From GCA-2720975 sp964467985 (GTDB taxonomy: Bacteria > Planctomycetota > UBA1135 > GCA-002686595): DNA of 64,000 nt. The stretch is taken from the NCBI GenBank assembly GCA_964467985.1, contig CAYXTP010000006.1, forward strand, positions 186,001-250,000, given 5' to 3'. Made by a program: the position numbers and the translations under genes. Shown here piece by piece: positions 36,531 through 46,957 of this stretch; position 1 is the first letter of the stretch, and each line of letters starts with the position of its first letter. The notes under the pieces were generated by a model. That model did no database searches and was not told the DNA's origin. It saw nothing but the letters and a program-made list of their open reading frames with translations.

Positions 36531-36753
36531 GGGCCACGGACGACCTAGACTAGCGAATTGGCGTCCCCGATGAGTCCTGTTCTGGGCCCGAAACGCGCTC
36601 TTTGCACTTGGACCCTCAACAGGATCGCCTCGGGTGCCGTTGGGGATCAAGCGCGCGTACGCGCAGGTCCCCGTGGCTGAAACCGGGGCTCCCCTTGAAC
36701 CTAGCCCCAGGACGCGCGTTTCCTTCCGGCATCCCGCTCTCCTCTTGATTGTC

Positions 36754-39700
36754 ATGATCCATCCCGTAGCTGCTGCGTCCGTTCTCGCTCTTTGTCTACC
36801 TGCTCTCTCCTCTGCTCAGGGCCAGGAGCTTGGATTCGAGGAGACCTTTGCCCTCGCCGAAGATCGAGCGACCGTCCTCGCGCAGCTGATCCCGGGCACC
36901 GCAGAGTACTACTACTACAACTGCCTACATTTGCAGCACGAGGGGAAATTGGAACAGGTTCCCGAGTTGCTACGGACGTGGATCAAGCGCCACGGAGAGA
37001 GCACGCGGGTACGGGAAATCCAGAACCGTCAGGCGCTTCTCCAGTACTCGAGCGACCCGGCGGGATCGCTCGAGTACTTGACGCGCGAGATGCGCCTCGG
37101 GTTTGACCACACTCGGCGCAAGGCTGGCGACGAGGTAGTGCTGCCCAACTTTCTCGACCCACAGCGCATCTCAAGCAAGGTCTGGGATGACAACGCCCGC
37201 CGACGTCATCCCGATTCCCTGCAGGGATTTGGGGATCGGCGACTGGAGAGCCTGGCCAGTGAACAACTCAGCGATCAAGAGCTACTCGAGCTTCTCAAGC
37301 GACTGACGCGACCCGACGTCCCCGGCCTGCCCGATCTGGTGGTGCGGCACTTGAACGGCAATGCGAGTCGCCGTTTTGGGTCGGTCGACATCCACAAGGC
37401 CATGCTGCTGTCCCAGCTCGAGGATTGCGTTCAGCGCATGCCCCGATTGCTCAACGATCCGCCCTTCGTAGCCGTGTACCTGACGAAGTTGCTTCCCGGG
37501 GCCGACGTAAATTGGCGGGCCGATGCGAGAGAACGGCAGGCCTACCTGGATCGCTTGTGGGCCTTCGCCAAGCGCCTGTCGCCCGCCCACAACGACCTCA
37601 AGGCCCACATTCTGAATCACCGCTTGATCCATGACCTGGGTCAAGGTGAACCCAACCGCGAAACTCTGATGGAGTATCTGAAGCTGCCCCGTCACTCACC
37701 GGTGGTCAATGACGAGTGGCTGAAGACGGTGCGCGGTTCCGAGATCAGTAAGAGCCAAAACGACCTGCTCACCGTACTGGGTTCGCGTGGCGACGAAGAG
37801 CCGCTCGTGCGCGCCTACCTGCAGCACTTCTTTGCGGCGGATTCGAGCTGGGAGTCCTTCAGCCCCTACATCAAACCCGACTACCTGCGGCGCCTGTTCG
37901 CGGAGACTCAAATCCTCGCCGGCAAAGGCGACATGGAGCGTTGGTACTCGTTGATCGACGACCCAACCTACTACGAGGCACTCGAGAGCAGAGTCGAGCT
38001 GGAGTTCCCCGCCGACCAAACGACGCACTTCGCTGTTGGCGAAGCGGTGGCCTTGGACGTGGACATCAAGAACGTGGGCACGCTATTGGTCAAGGTGTTC
38101 GAAATAGACGCCTTGGCCTACGCCCTGGCCGAAGGTCGGGAAGTGGACGCTTCCATCGACCTGGACGGCCTCGTTGCCGGATCGGAGACGACCTACACCT
38201 ACGAAGACTCGGCCCTGCGCCGCATTCGAAGGCACTTCGAGTTCCCCGAGTTGACCGCAACAGGCGTGTACGTAGTCGACTTCATTGGCGGAGGCATTTC
38301 GAGCCGCGCAGTGATTCGCAAGGGTCACCTCGAAGTGCGAGAGCGGCATGGATCAGCGGGCCACGCGTTTGAGGTCGTAGACCGTGCCGGGAAACTCCGC
38401 CCGGACGCCACCATCTATTTCGGCGGCCAGCGTTATGAGGCCGGTGACTCGGGTGAGATTCTCCTGCCCTACTCCACGGATTCGGGCAACAAGTCCTTGG
38501 TGGTGACGGCAGGCGGCTGGGTAGCGGTGCACCCATTCGAACACCTCGCAGAAAGCCCTTCGTTGATCGCGGGGTTCTACGTGGATCGTGAGTCTCTGCT
38601 CCCTGGCCACACGGCCAAACTGCTCGTCAATCCGAGCCTGGAAATCAATGGCGAGCGAACCTCCCTGGATCTGCTGGAGCAGGTCACCCTGCACATGAGC
38701 GCAACGACCCTGGACGGAACGACGACGGCGCTGGATGTACGCGACGTCGAGCTACGTGAGGGGCGCGAGTGGGTGCACGAGTTCCGGGTTCCCGAAGGAC
38801 TCGTGCGCCTGAACGTGCAACTGTCAGCAGAAGTCCCGGTGCTGAGCACGGGCAAGACCGCCTCGCTCCGCTCCGCGTCCGGCAGTTTCAGCGCGAACGC
38901 CATCGACGGCTCAGCTCAAGTGGACTGCCCGATCCTGGGCCAGGACGAAGACGGGTACTTTCTGGACCTGCTGGGCAAGAACGGCGAACCCAAGGCCAAC
39001 CACATCCTGGGCCTGACCCTACGACACCGGGACTACCAGGACAGCCTGTCGTTCTCTCTGAAGACTGGCGCCGACGGACGCCTGCGCCTGGGCCACATGC
39101 AGGGCATCGAATCGCTCGAGTCCTCGGGCTTGCCGAGGGACCACCGGCGCTGGACCTTGGGTTCGAATCGTTCGACCGTTCGAAGCCAACTACACGGCCG
39201 AGTCGGCCAAACCTTGAGAGTTCCGTACACGGGATCCAAACAGACGCTCGGCTCGGCGGGACTTTCGCTGCTCGAACTACGCGGCACGACGCCGGTCTTC
39301 GATCGCAGCCGGCACGCCAAACTGCAAGACGGGTTCGTCAACATCAGCAAGCTCGAGGCAGGTGACTACGACCTGTACCTGAAGGAGACCGACACGTGGA
39401 TTCGCCTGCGAATCAACGCGGGGACCGAACAAGAGGGCTGGTCCGTAGGGGCCAATCGGGCGCTGGAACTGCAGGGCGCCTCACTCCACGTGTTGTCCGC
39501 ACAAGTGGAAGGTGACGAACTGGTCGTGCGGGTCAAGGGCTCCGATCCCCATACGCGGCTGCACGTACTCTCCTCACGCTTTTCACCGGCGTATGAGGCC
39601 TTCAGCAGTCTTTCTCCGGGATGGCAATCGCCTGCCAGGTCACAGAGTATTCGACCGGCAGCATCCGAGTTTCACTCGGGTCGACAGATCGGCGAGGAAT

Positions 39701-42700
39701 ACCGCTACATCCTCGAACGACGGTACGCCAAGACCTACCCGGGCAATATGTTGATGCGGCCTGGACTGCTCTTGAACCCCTGGGCTCTGCACGACACGAA
39801 TTCGTCGATCGGGCTAGGCGGTGGAGCAGGCGGCAAGTTCGGCGGCCGTGCGGGTGGACGGAAGAACATGTCCGCGGGAGGCGGTGCGGGACGCCCGCAG
39901 GATCGGAGCCAGACACCTGGCATCTTCGCCAATCTTGGATTCCTGGCAGGGCCCTCGACGGTGCTCGCCAACTTGCGGCCGGACGCAGAGGGAGTCCTGC
40001 GAGTTCCAACCAGCCTGCTGGGCGAGGGTGGGCTTGTACGGGTCGTGGCCTTGAACGATCGGAGCATGGTTCAGCGCACGGTTCTGAGGGAGGGTCAGGC
40101 TCTAGACACGCGAGATCTGCGCCTCGTCGATGGCCTGGATCCAGCAGGGCACTTCACGCAACAGCGCCGCATCGAGTTCCTGAAGGAAGGCGGCGAAATC
40201 ACGCTGACGGATCAAGCCGGAACGGACATGGAGTCCTACGAGACCCTGGCCGACATCTACGGTTTGTTTCGAACCCTGCGGCCTGATTCGGAGCTGGATC
40301 AGTTTGCCTTCCTGCTCGATTGGCCGGAAATGGACGACGATGCGAAGAACGAGGCGTACAGCGAGCACGCCTGCCATGAGTTGCACATGTTCTTGCAGAG
40401 GAAAGACCCGGCCTTCTTCAACGATGTGGTGCGCCCGTTCTTGGCCAACAAGGCCGACAAGACATTCATCGATCGGTGGCTGCTGGAAGAGGACTTGACC
40501 GGGTACTTGGAGCCCTGGTCTTTCTCGAGACTCAACACCCTCGAACAGGTCCTCCTGGCCCAGCGAATTGAGGGTAATGACGCTAGTGTCGCGCGCCTGA
40601 TCCGCGACCGGGTCGCGCTCTCTCCCCCCTCTCCCGCAGAACTCGACCGACTGTACAGCTCGAGTCTCAAAGGCTCGGCCTTGAAGCAGAACGCCGAGGG
40701 CAAGGACCTGGACCTCGCCTTCCGCTACAAGCGCAGGGCTGAATCACCGACTGCTCCCGGAGGCGGTGGCGGCGGAAGAGGCGGCGCGGTCGATGGACCC
40801 GCTTCGCCCGGTGCACCCGCTCCGTCCCAGGAGAATTTTGAAGTACTCGGCGAGGAACTCGAAGCGGCGACTGGGTCCGACGACTTCTTCTTGGGCCGTC
40901 GCCGGCTGGAACAGGACAAGGACGCGAGGAGCCGAGTCCAGCATCTGTTCACTGGCATCGGCGCCACCGAACAATTTGTGGAGCACAACTACTGGCACCA
41001 TCACGAAGCCAGCCGCGGCAAGGCGCCCATCGGTGCCAATGGATTCTGGCTGGACTTGGCTGAGACGCCGGCCGGCAGCCCCTTCCACTCGGTCCACTTC
41101 GCACAGGCTACGAACAGCATGGCCGAGATGTTGATGGCCCTGGCGCTCTTGGACCTGCCGTTTGAGGCTGGAGACCACACGACCCAACGCGACGGGAACC
41201 GGGTCACGATTCACGCCGCCAGCCCCTTGCTGCTGGTGACCAAGGAGCTGGCGAGGGTCGACGCCGACACGAATGCAACCGGCCTCTTGGTGGGTCAGCA
41301 GTTCTATCCCCTCTCCGAGGGTCCCGACGCGGCCGGTGAAGTGAGCTTCGTGCGCGGGGTGGCCTACGGCTGCCGCGTTGTGGTCACCAATCCTTCCCCC
41401 CAATCCGTCTCACTTGAGATTCTGTTGCAGATCCCCACGGGAGCCCTCCCGGTCGCAGGGGGTCATGCAACGAGAGGGCAGACCCTCGCGCTCTCTGCCT
41501 ATGCCACGCAGACCGTGGAGTACGCGTTCTACTTCCCGCAATCCGGGGACTTCACCCACTACCCTGCCCATGCCTCAAGCGCGGGTCAGTACCTGGCCCA
41601 CGCCGCGGCACAGAGCGTGCACGTGCTCGCCGCGCCGGCCGCACTGGACACGCAGTCGTGGGATCACATGTCCCAGCGGGCCGACTTGCCGACACTGCTC
41701 GGCCACATGGGTGAGAGCAACCTGCTGGAAGTACGGCTGGGACAGTTGGCTTGGCGCATGAAGGACCGTGAGTCCTTCGACGCCATCCTCGGCCTGCTCC
41801 GCGAGCGGCACCTGTTTGATTCGACGCTCTGGTCCTACGGCCTGCACCACCGGGACCTCCGCGCCACGCAGGAGTACCTGCGTCAGGCCAGTCACTTTGT
41901 GAACGGGTGCGGTCCCTGGCTGGAGTCGGAGCTGCTGTCCATCGATCCGATCGAGCGCCACTCTTACGAGCGAGTGGAGTACCGGCCCCTGATCAACGCT
42001 CGAGCTCATCCTATGGGCACAAAGCGAGAGATCCTGAACAACGACTTCGCCAGGCAGTACATGTCGTTGATGAACATTCTGTGTCACAAGCCGCAGCTAG
42101 ATGACACCGACTGGATGAGTGTCACGTATCAACTCCTGCTGCAAGACCGCATTGGCGAAGCCCTCGCCAGTTTCGGCAAGGTCGACCCGGCCGAGCTCCC
42201 CATGCGCATTCAGTACGACTACATGCACGCCTACTTGGACTTCTTCAGCGACGATCACGCGCTTGCCGGTGGAATTGCGAAAGCCTACGCCGATCACCCC
42301 CTGCCCCACTGGCGCAGCCGGTTCAAGCAGATCGAGCAACACCTGGCGGAAGCGAACGGCGAGCGCGTCGTGGGTGCAGGAGGAGAGGGGTCCGACGCGG
42401 ACGTCCCGGACAACGACACCCTGGCCGGATCCGAACCGACCCTGGAACTGAAGGTGGAAGCCGGACAGGTCACCCTGGAGCACCGCTTCCTCTCTTCGTG
42501 CGAGCTGCGCTACTACGTCATGGACGTCGAGTTTCTCTTCTCCACAAGCCCGTTCGTTCAGCAGGGTTCCGGTGCCTTTGGATACGTCAAGGCGAACCGC
42601 TTCGACGCGATCGCATTGCCCGAAGAGAATGGAACCATGACGCTCGAATTGCCCAGCGACCTGCGTTCCTCCAACGTGCTGGTGGAAGCCCGGGCTGGAG

Positions 42701-43005
42701 GCATCGTGCGCCGTCAGGCCTACTACGCCAACACGCTACGCGTGCAGATGATCGAGAGCTATGGGCAACTGAAGGTCACCGATGCGGACACGGGCCGGCC
42801 CCTGCCCAAGGCCTACGTCAAGGTGTATGTACGGGACAGCGGCACCGTCCGCTTCCACAAGGACGGCTACACGGACCTGCGCGGCCGCTTCGATTACGTG
42901 TCGGTCTCTGCCATGCGCAGCCACGGCATCGAACGCTACGCCATCTTGGTGCTGGACAAGACGCACGGCGCGGTCATCCGCGAAGTGCAGCCTCCAGTGA
43001 AGTGA
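36754..43005 (+). CDS. Giant secreted protein, macroglobulin-like (2083 residues)
   Basis: 2083 residues from the ATG at 36754, chosen for its signal peptide (MIHPVAAASVLALCLPALSSAQ). The frame is open upstream to 36634. The N-terminal ~400 residues are helical. The segment around residues 600-680 (FYVDRESLLPGHTAKLLVNPSLEINGE) resembles an MG2-type beta domain of alpha-2-macroglobulin family proteins. No thioester CxEQ motif was found, so it is not a classical protease-trapping macroglobulin. Gly-rich linkers occur near 1030-1050 (GLGGGAGGKFGGRAGG) and near 1335-1350. The C-terminus (VTDADTGRPLPKAYVKVYVRDSG) looks like a carboxypeptidase-regulatory-like beta domain. A large envelope or surface protein is likely; precise function is unknown. 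Confidence 0.75.
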   Translation: MIHPVAAASVLALCLPALSSAQGQELGFEETFALAEDRATVLAQLIPGTAEYYYYNCLHLQHEGKLEQVPELLRTWIKRHGESTRVREIQNRQALLQYSSDPAGSLEYLTREMRLGFDHTRRKAGDEVVLPNFLDPQRISSKVWDDNARRRHPDSLQGFGDRRLESLASEQLSDQELLELLKRLTRPDVPGLPDLVVRHLNGNASRRFGSVDIHKAMLLSQLEDCVQRMPRLLNDPPFVAVYLTKLLPGADVNWRADARERQAYLDRLWAFAKRLSPAHNDLKAHILNHRLIHDLGQGEPNRETLMEYLKLPRHSPVVNDEWLKTVRGSEISKSQNDLLTVLGSRGDEEPLVRAYLQHFFAADSSWESFSPYIKPDYLRRLFAETQILAGKGDMERWYSLIDDPTYYEALESRVELEFPADQTTHFAVGEAVALDVDIKNVGTLLVKVFEIDALAYALAEGREVDASIDLDGLVAGSETTYTYEDSALRRIRRHFEFPELTATGVYVVDFIGGGISSRAVIRKGHLEVRERHGSAGHAFEVVDRAGKLRPDATIYFGGQRYEAGDSGEILLPYSTDSGNKSLVVTAGGWVAVHPFEHLAESPSLIAGFYVDRESLLPGHTAKLLVNPSLEINGERTSLDLLEQVTLHMSATTLDGTTTALDVRDVELREGREWVHEFRVPEGLVRLNVQLSAEVPVLSTGKTASLRSASGSFSANAIDGSAQVDCPILGQDEDGYFLDLLGKNGEPKANHILGLTLRHRDYQDSLSFSLKTGADGRLRLGHMQGIESLESSGLPRDHRRWTLGSNRSTVRSQLHGRVGQTLRVPYTGSKQTLGSAGLSLLELRGTTPVFDRSRHAKLQDGFVNISKLEAGDYDLYLKETDTWIRLRINAGTEQEGWSVGANRALELQGASLHVLSAQVEGDELVVRVKGSDPHTRLHVLSSRFSPAYEAFSSLSPGWQSPARSQSIRPAASEFHSGRQIGEEYRYILERRYAKTYPGNMLMRPGLLLNPWALHDTNSSIGLGGGAGGKFGGRAGGRKNMSAGGGAGRPQDRSQTPGIFANLGFLAGPSTVLANLRPDAEGVLRVPTSLLGEGGLVRVVALNDRSMVQRTVLREGQALDTRDLRLVDGLDPAGHFTQQRRIEFLKEGGEITLTDQAGTDMESYETLADIYGLFRTLRPDSELDQFAFLLDWPEMDDDAKNEAYSEHACHELHMFLQRKDPAFFNDVVRPFLANKADKTFIDRWLLEEDLTGYLEPWSFSRLNTLEQVLLAQRIEGNDASVARLIRDRVALSPPSPAELDRLYSSSLKGSALKQNAEGKDLDLAFRYKRRAESPTAPGGGGGGRGGAVDGPASPGAPAPSQENFEVLGEELEAATGSDDFFLGRRRLEQDKDARSRVQHLFTGIGATEQFVEHNYWHHHEASRGKAPIGANGFWLDLAETPAGSPFHSVHFAQATNSMAEMLMALALLDLPFEAGDHTTQRDGNRVTIHAASPLLLVTKELARVDADTNATGLLVGQQFYPLSEGPDAAGEVSFVRGVAYGCRVVVTNPSPQSVSLEILLQIPTGALPVAGGHATRGQTLALSAYATQTVEYAFYFPQSGDFTHYPAHASSAGQYLAHAAAQSVHVLAAPAALDTQSWDHMSQRADLPTLLGHMGESNLLEVRLGQLAWRMKDRESFDAILGLLRERHLFDSTLWSYGLHHRDLRATQEYLRQASHFVNGCGPWLESELLSIDPIERHSYERVEYRPLINARAHPMGTKREILNNDFARQYMSLMNILCHKPQLDDTDWMSVTYQLLLQDRIGEALASFGKVDPAELPMRIQYDYMHAYLDFFSDDHALAGGIAKAYADHPLPHWRSRFKQIEQHLAEANGERVVGAGGEGSDADVPDNDTLAGSEPTLELKVEAGQVTLEHRFLSSCELRYYVMDVEFLFSTSPFVQQGSGAFGYVKANRFDAIALPEENGTMTLELPSDLRSSNVLVEARAGGIVRRQAYYANTLRVQMIESYGQLKVTDADTGRPLPKAYVKVYVRDSGTVRFHKDGYTDLRGRFDYVSVSAMRSHGIERYAILVLDKTHGAVIREVQPPVK

Positions 43006-43016
43006 GCCAACGACGG

Positions 43017-43049
43017 CAGACCCTCTTCCTAGGGATAGGAAAGGGTCTG
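43017..43049. terminator. Hairpin between convergent giant-protein and ASPIC genes
   Basis: CAGACCCT at 43017-43024 pairs with AGGGTCTG at 43042-43049, and inside it TTCCTA pairs with TAGGAA around a GGGA loop, leaving one bulged C. The stem lies 12 bases after the giant-gene stop and covers the minus-strand stop codon (43029-43031), as expected for a shared two-way terminator. No long T-run follows. Confidence 0.6.
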
Positions 43050-44822
43050 TCGACCCGCACGCACGCCCTCCAACGTGAGAGTCGTCCCGTCTGCCCAGCA
43101 CACGATCACGTGATCAGCTTTGGCGTTCTGCCCCAAGCCGAAGACCAACTCCGGTGCATGCCCACTCAAGTAGGAGACGTCCGCGCCCAGCCACAGTTTC
43201 TGGACTCTGGGTCCCGATTGGACCTCGACCGAGGCCCCGAACAGCTGTGGAGCGGGCCCATCTAGCCGGATTGACAGGGATCGGTTGTCCGTGAGCGTGT
43301 CATTGCGCAGAAGCACGAGCCCGCCGCGGTTTTCCAGGAGTGCGATGTCCACGTCTCCATCTCCGTCGTAATCCGCGGCCGCCAAGCCGCGCCCAGCCCG
43401 GGCACGCGCGCAGCTCGGTCCTGCTTGCGCAGCGACTTCCCAGAATCGCGGCCCCTGGGCCTGAAACAGAAACATGGCCTGATCCTGGAGGCGCCGGACA
43501 TCCTTGGGTTCCTCGAGCGTGCTGCCGTTGGTCACAGCGATGTCCACCTGCCCATCGAGATCCATGTCGATCAGAGCACAGCCCCAGCCCACATGGTCCA
43601 GTGCAATTTCCCCAAGCCGGCGCTGACGGGTCTTGTCGCGGTATTCAAACATGCCGCCCGGGTAGCGCTGACTCTGGTAGAGGGCATTCTCCTGAGCAAC
43701 CCAGTGTGTGATGAACAGGTCGGGCAGGCCATCGTATTGCTCACTCATGTGCCCCAACTCAGCGACGGACAGGCCCATAGAGCCTCGCGGATCCGCCGTT
43801 CCTGTTATGGGCGATAAGTCTTCGAAGCGTAGGGAGCGGTGTTCGCCACGCAGGGTTCGCCCTGACAAGTTGCGGAACAGACGGTTGGTGGAGACATCGT
43901 TGTTGATGTACAGGTCGAGCCACCCATCACCATCCAAGTCGCAGAGGGTGACACCCAGACTGCGACCATCGGCGTTGAGCACGCCGCACTCCTCGGCCGA
44001 CTCTACAAACGCACCGCGGCCGTCGTTTAGATAGAGGCGGTTCGGGGCCGGGTCGAAGGCATTCGGATTGAGGGTGTAGGGGACAGACGCCTCGCCGAAC
44101 TCTGATGACTGAGCCTGTGCCGCTTCGGCCGCGGTCGCTTCGTACGACAGATAATTGCAGACGTACAGATCCAGATCGCCATCCCGGTCGACGTCGCCCC
44201 AAGCCATGCCACAGGACCAATCATCGCCGTCGACACCCGCAGCCCGCGCCACGTCAAGGAAGGTCCCATCACCTTGATTCTGAAATAGACGATTGGGACC
44301 GTAGTTGGTCACACAGAGGTCTTGATCACCGTCGCCGTCATAGTCGGCAAAACTGGCGCCCATCCCGAAGCCCATCGGGTCGGCCACGCCGGCGGTCTCC
44401 CCCACATCCACAAAGCGGCCTCCTTCATTGCGAAATAACCTGTTCGTGCCGACCTCGGTCGGGTCGGATCCGGGGATGTTCACGGCGTACAGGTCCCAGT
44501 CCCCATCCCCGTCAAAGTCCCCCCAAGCCAGGCCCGATCCCGTGTCTTCGGGTAGGAGCCGCTGACGTGCTCCGGGGCCGTGCCGCATGCCCAAGCCGCT
44601 CTGATCGCTCACGTCGGTGTACCGAATTTCGGATTCACGTCCGGCGATGTGCACGAACTGCGACGTGACTGAGGCCTCCGGATCCGCCAGGTCTGTGTTG
44701 CGCGACCGTTCTAACCAGAATCCGCCAGCGATCAGAGCTCCTCCACCGAGCCCCATCAATATGATGGAGCTGCGAATTCGCCGACGGCGACGAGAGAGTC
44801 CAACGCCAGCCTTGCCGGTCAA
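43029..44822 (-). CDS. FG-GAP/VCBS-repeat protein with ASPIC/UnbV C-terminus (CRTAC1-like)
   Basis: 597 residues. It starts with TTG at 44822, overlapping the stop of the cytochrome gene (TTGA); no closer ATG keeps the membrane anchor (SSIILMGLGGGALIAGGFWLE). The body has repeated calcium-binding FG-GAP/VCBS modules with DxDxDGDxD loops: WGDFDGDGDWDLYAVN, FADYDGDGDQDLCVTN, WGDVDRDGDLDLYVCN, LCDLDGDGWLDLYINN and others, forming a probable beta-propeller. The end (LGADVSYLSGHAPELVFGLGQ and IVCWADG) is the ASPIC/UnbV domain. Such proteins are abundant in Planctomycetota and Bacteroidota. Coupling to a multihaem cytochrome suggests it binds or docks that complex. Confidence 0.88.
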   Translation of the reverse strand: MTGKAGVGLSRRRRRIRSSIILMGLGGGALIAGGFWLERSRNTDLADPEASVTSQFVHIAGRESEIRYTDVSDQSGLGMRHGPGARQRLLPEDTGSGLAWGDFDGDGDWDLYAVNIPGSDPTEVGTNRLFRNEGGRFVDVGETAGVADPMGFGMGASFADYDGDGDQDLCVTNYGPNRLFQNQGDGTFLDVARAAGVDGDDWSCGMAWGDVDRDGDLDLYVCNYLSYEATAAEAAQAQSSEFGEASVPYTLNPNAFDPAPNRLYLNDGRGAFVESAEECGVLNADGRSLGVTLCDLDGDGWLDLYINNDVSTNRLFRNLSGRTLRGEHRSLRFEDLSPITGTADPRGSMGLSVAELGHMSEQYDGLPDLFITHWVAQENALYQSQRYPGGMFEYRDKTRQRRLGEIALDHVGWGCALIDMDLDGQVDIAVTNGSTLEEPKDVRRLQDQAMFLFQAQGPRFWEVAAQAGPSCARARAGRGLAAADYDGDGDVDIALLENRGGLVLLRNDTLTDNRSLSIRLDGPAPQLFGASVEVQSGPRVQKLWLGADVSYLSGHAPELVFGLGQNAKADHVIVCWADGTTLTLEGVRAGRQTLSYP

Positions 44823-46957
44823 CCGCCGCCTCCACCAGGGCTGGAATGGGCGGCAACTCGGATTTTCTGTTCGGCTTCAGTCTGCTTGAGCGTGGGTTGG
44901 AAGACTCCTGAGTCGCTCTCCATGTCGGGGACGACACGCTGCAGGAAATCCTGTCGATAGCGGCGCAAGTTCAGATCCGCGTGCACGGTCAGGGGGCCCT
45001 GTGCGTCGGTCGGTAGGGTGAACGTGTAGCTCTGGCGGTCTGAGTACTTGGGAAAAATCACCCTCTGTCCCGCTCCGCCTGCCTTGCGCCACAGCTCGTG
45101 CTCCAGCAAGGGCTGGCCGTGCTCGTCAAGGGGTTGGGCTTCCAAGACCAGGGTGCCGTCGCTGCGCGAGTTATCCGGTTCGTGGGGTACGCCGGCCGTG
45201 TCGCAAATCCTTCGGGTCTCGGGATCGATCATGCCCCACTCCTCGATCACGGCGCCGTTGGCGTCCGTCACCGTCAGATGAATCCAAGAGCGCACGAAGT
45301 CCAGCGGACCGGTTGTGAAGTTGTGACCGACCTTGCGGTTGGTCACGCTCACATGCAGCTGAATCTCTTCACCCGCAGACACCTCCTCCGGAGCCTGGAT
45401 TTCCATGCCTGCGACGGGGCCCGTGGGCCAGAGGTGGGCGATCTCGGGTAGCACGGCCTCGCCCGCCACCCACTCCTCGGTCAAGCGCACCTGTTCTTCC
45501 CAGTGCGGCAATTTCAGAACGGCCGACATGAACGAGTTGGTGGCCACCAGGCCGTGATGTCGGTGTGCCCCGTCGTCCACACTCCGCCGCTCGTCCGCAT
45601 CCTCTCCTCGTCCCGGATCGGCAGAGTCATAGACCAACCGCATGTGGCAGTCGCGGCAACTCAGATCCTGAGCCGGATCATCGGAATGCCAGTGACTCTT
45701 GCGCCACTCGTCGTACTGGTTCTGCCCTGGGCTGGTGCCAAAACGGTTGAGGGCTTCGGGGATGAATTGCTTGTGACAAGCTCCGCAGAACTCGGGCGTA
45801 CGCAACACGTTGCGGTCGTAATCCACCAAGTGCTGGTGCGGGTAGGCGCGGATGAGAAAGTCAGACACGGCCTTGCGCAGGCCGGTTGTGTTCTCCCAGA
45901 CGTATTTGGTCGGGGGCGTGAGGACATAGTCCGCGTTGCCGCGAGAGTCGACGCTCGAGATGCTGTGGCAGACAACGCACGAAGAGCCCTCATCCAGACC
46001 CGGGGCGTCCTCGCCCATCCTGTGCAGGTTCTCTGCGCCCGCAAACAGGGAGATGGGGTCGTGACAACCCGCGCAGTAGCGCGTCTCAGCCGGCTCGCGG
46101 TCCTCGGCAAAGTCCATCTGGACCTGCTTGTACGGCGGGTTCATGGCGGAGAAGCGGTGAGCGCTGGGCTGCCACTCGGCCAAGATCTGCTCGTGGCAAC
46201 CACGGGTCCCGCAGGACTCTGAAGCAGAGAGCACTTCTGGATCGACAAACATGCCGCTCTCTGTTCGGGCGTAGGTCGGTGCAAAGATATTGCCCTGGTA
46301 CTCCTCAAAATCCTGGGCGAAGGAGGGCAGGCTGTAGTCCGCAGATGGTGCAAATTCGGCTGCAGGTGCGGGTATCAAGACGGACGCGAGGGCGACCGTG
46401 GCAACTCCCACGGCCCCGATTCCCACAGCCCGGCGCGCTAGCAACCCGATGGCTGCCGCCAACTCAGCACTCTTGCTGGCTTGTTCACGACGGCGCATGT
46501 AGACAAGCCCAAGGTGAATGGAGATCAACGCTGTAGCCGCCACGCCCGAGACCATGTGCGTCGTGTCCCAGCAAGCACCCAGGCGCGTGCTCAAAGTAGT
46601 CTGTGCTGTGACAGCGATCCCGCTGATCAGACAAATGGACGTCACGACCAAGCTGGCGTAGCCGAGCACCATGTCGACAGAAGCCTTCTGCGCGTACCAG
46701 GCCGAAACATGCTGGACCTGCTGAATGATGAATGGCACCACGAGCCCCACACCCACCAGCGTGTGCACGATCAACTGCACCTGGGCAAGCACAGAGAAGG
46801 GCATGGCCAACACCCACAGGCCAGTAATCATCTCCACCAACAACAAGCCGACGACCCAAGCCGTCCACTTGGATGACCAGCCTGCAATGGCGAGTTCCTT
46901 GGGTCCTAGTGGCCTTGCTTCAGACGCGGGTTTCTGTTCAGTGTGGGTGTTGGACAT
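44819..46957 (-). CDS. Membrane cytochrome-b-like/multihaem cytochrome c fusion
   Basis: 712 residues from the ATG at 46957. The N-terminal ~200 residues hold about five membrane helices with His residues in TM2 and TM4 (IVHTLVGVG; THMVSGVAATALISIHLG), suggesting b-haem ligation or quinol interaction. The outer part has haem c motifs CAGCH, CVVCH, CGACH and CRDCH, plus an extra CGTRGCH (CX4CH) in the sequence SCGTRGCHEQILAEWQPSAHR, which resembles the start of the cytochrome c-552/c-554 family. That gives four CXXCH plus one CX4CH. The C-terminal ~250 residues are a beta-rich domain without haems. It sits in a porin-cytochrome-ASPIC series and probably passes electrons from the quinone pool to an unknown acceptor. 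Confidence 0.87.
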   Translation of the reverse strand: MSNTHTEQKPASEARPLGPKELAIAGWSSKWTAWVVGLLLVEMITGLWVLAMPFSVLAQVQLIVHTLVGVGLVVPFIIQQVQHVSAWYAQKASVDMVLGYASLVVTSICLISGIAVTAQTTLSTRLGACWDTTHMVSGVAATALISIHLGLVYMRRREQASKSAELAAAIGLLARRAVGIGAVGVATVALASVLIPAPAAEFAPSADYSLPSFAQDFEEYQGNIFAPTYARTESGMFVDPEVLSASESCGTRGCHEQILAEWQPSAHRFSAMNPPYKQVQMDFAEDREPAETRYCAGCHDPISLFAGAENLHRMGEDAPGLDEGSSCVVCHSISSVDSRGNADYVLTPPTKYVWENTTGLRKAVSDFLIRAYPHQHLVDYDRNVLRTPEFCGACHKQFIPEALNRFGTSPGQNQYDEWRKSHWHSDDPAQDLSCRDCHMRLVYDSADPGRGEDADERRSVDDGAHRHHGLVATNSFMSAVLKLPHWEEQVRLTEEWVAGEAVLPEIAHLWPTGPVAGMEIQAPEEVSAGEEIQLHVSVTNRKVGHNFTTGPLDFVRSWIHLTVTDANGAVIEEWGMIDPETRRICDTAGVPHEPDNSRSDGTLVLEAQPLDEHGQPLLEHELWRKAGGAGQRVIFPKYSDRQSYTFTLPTDAQGPLTVHADLNLRRYRQDFLQRVVPDMESDSGVFQPTLKQTEAEQKIRVAAHSSPGGGGG

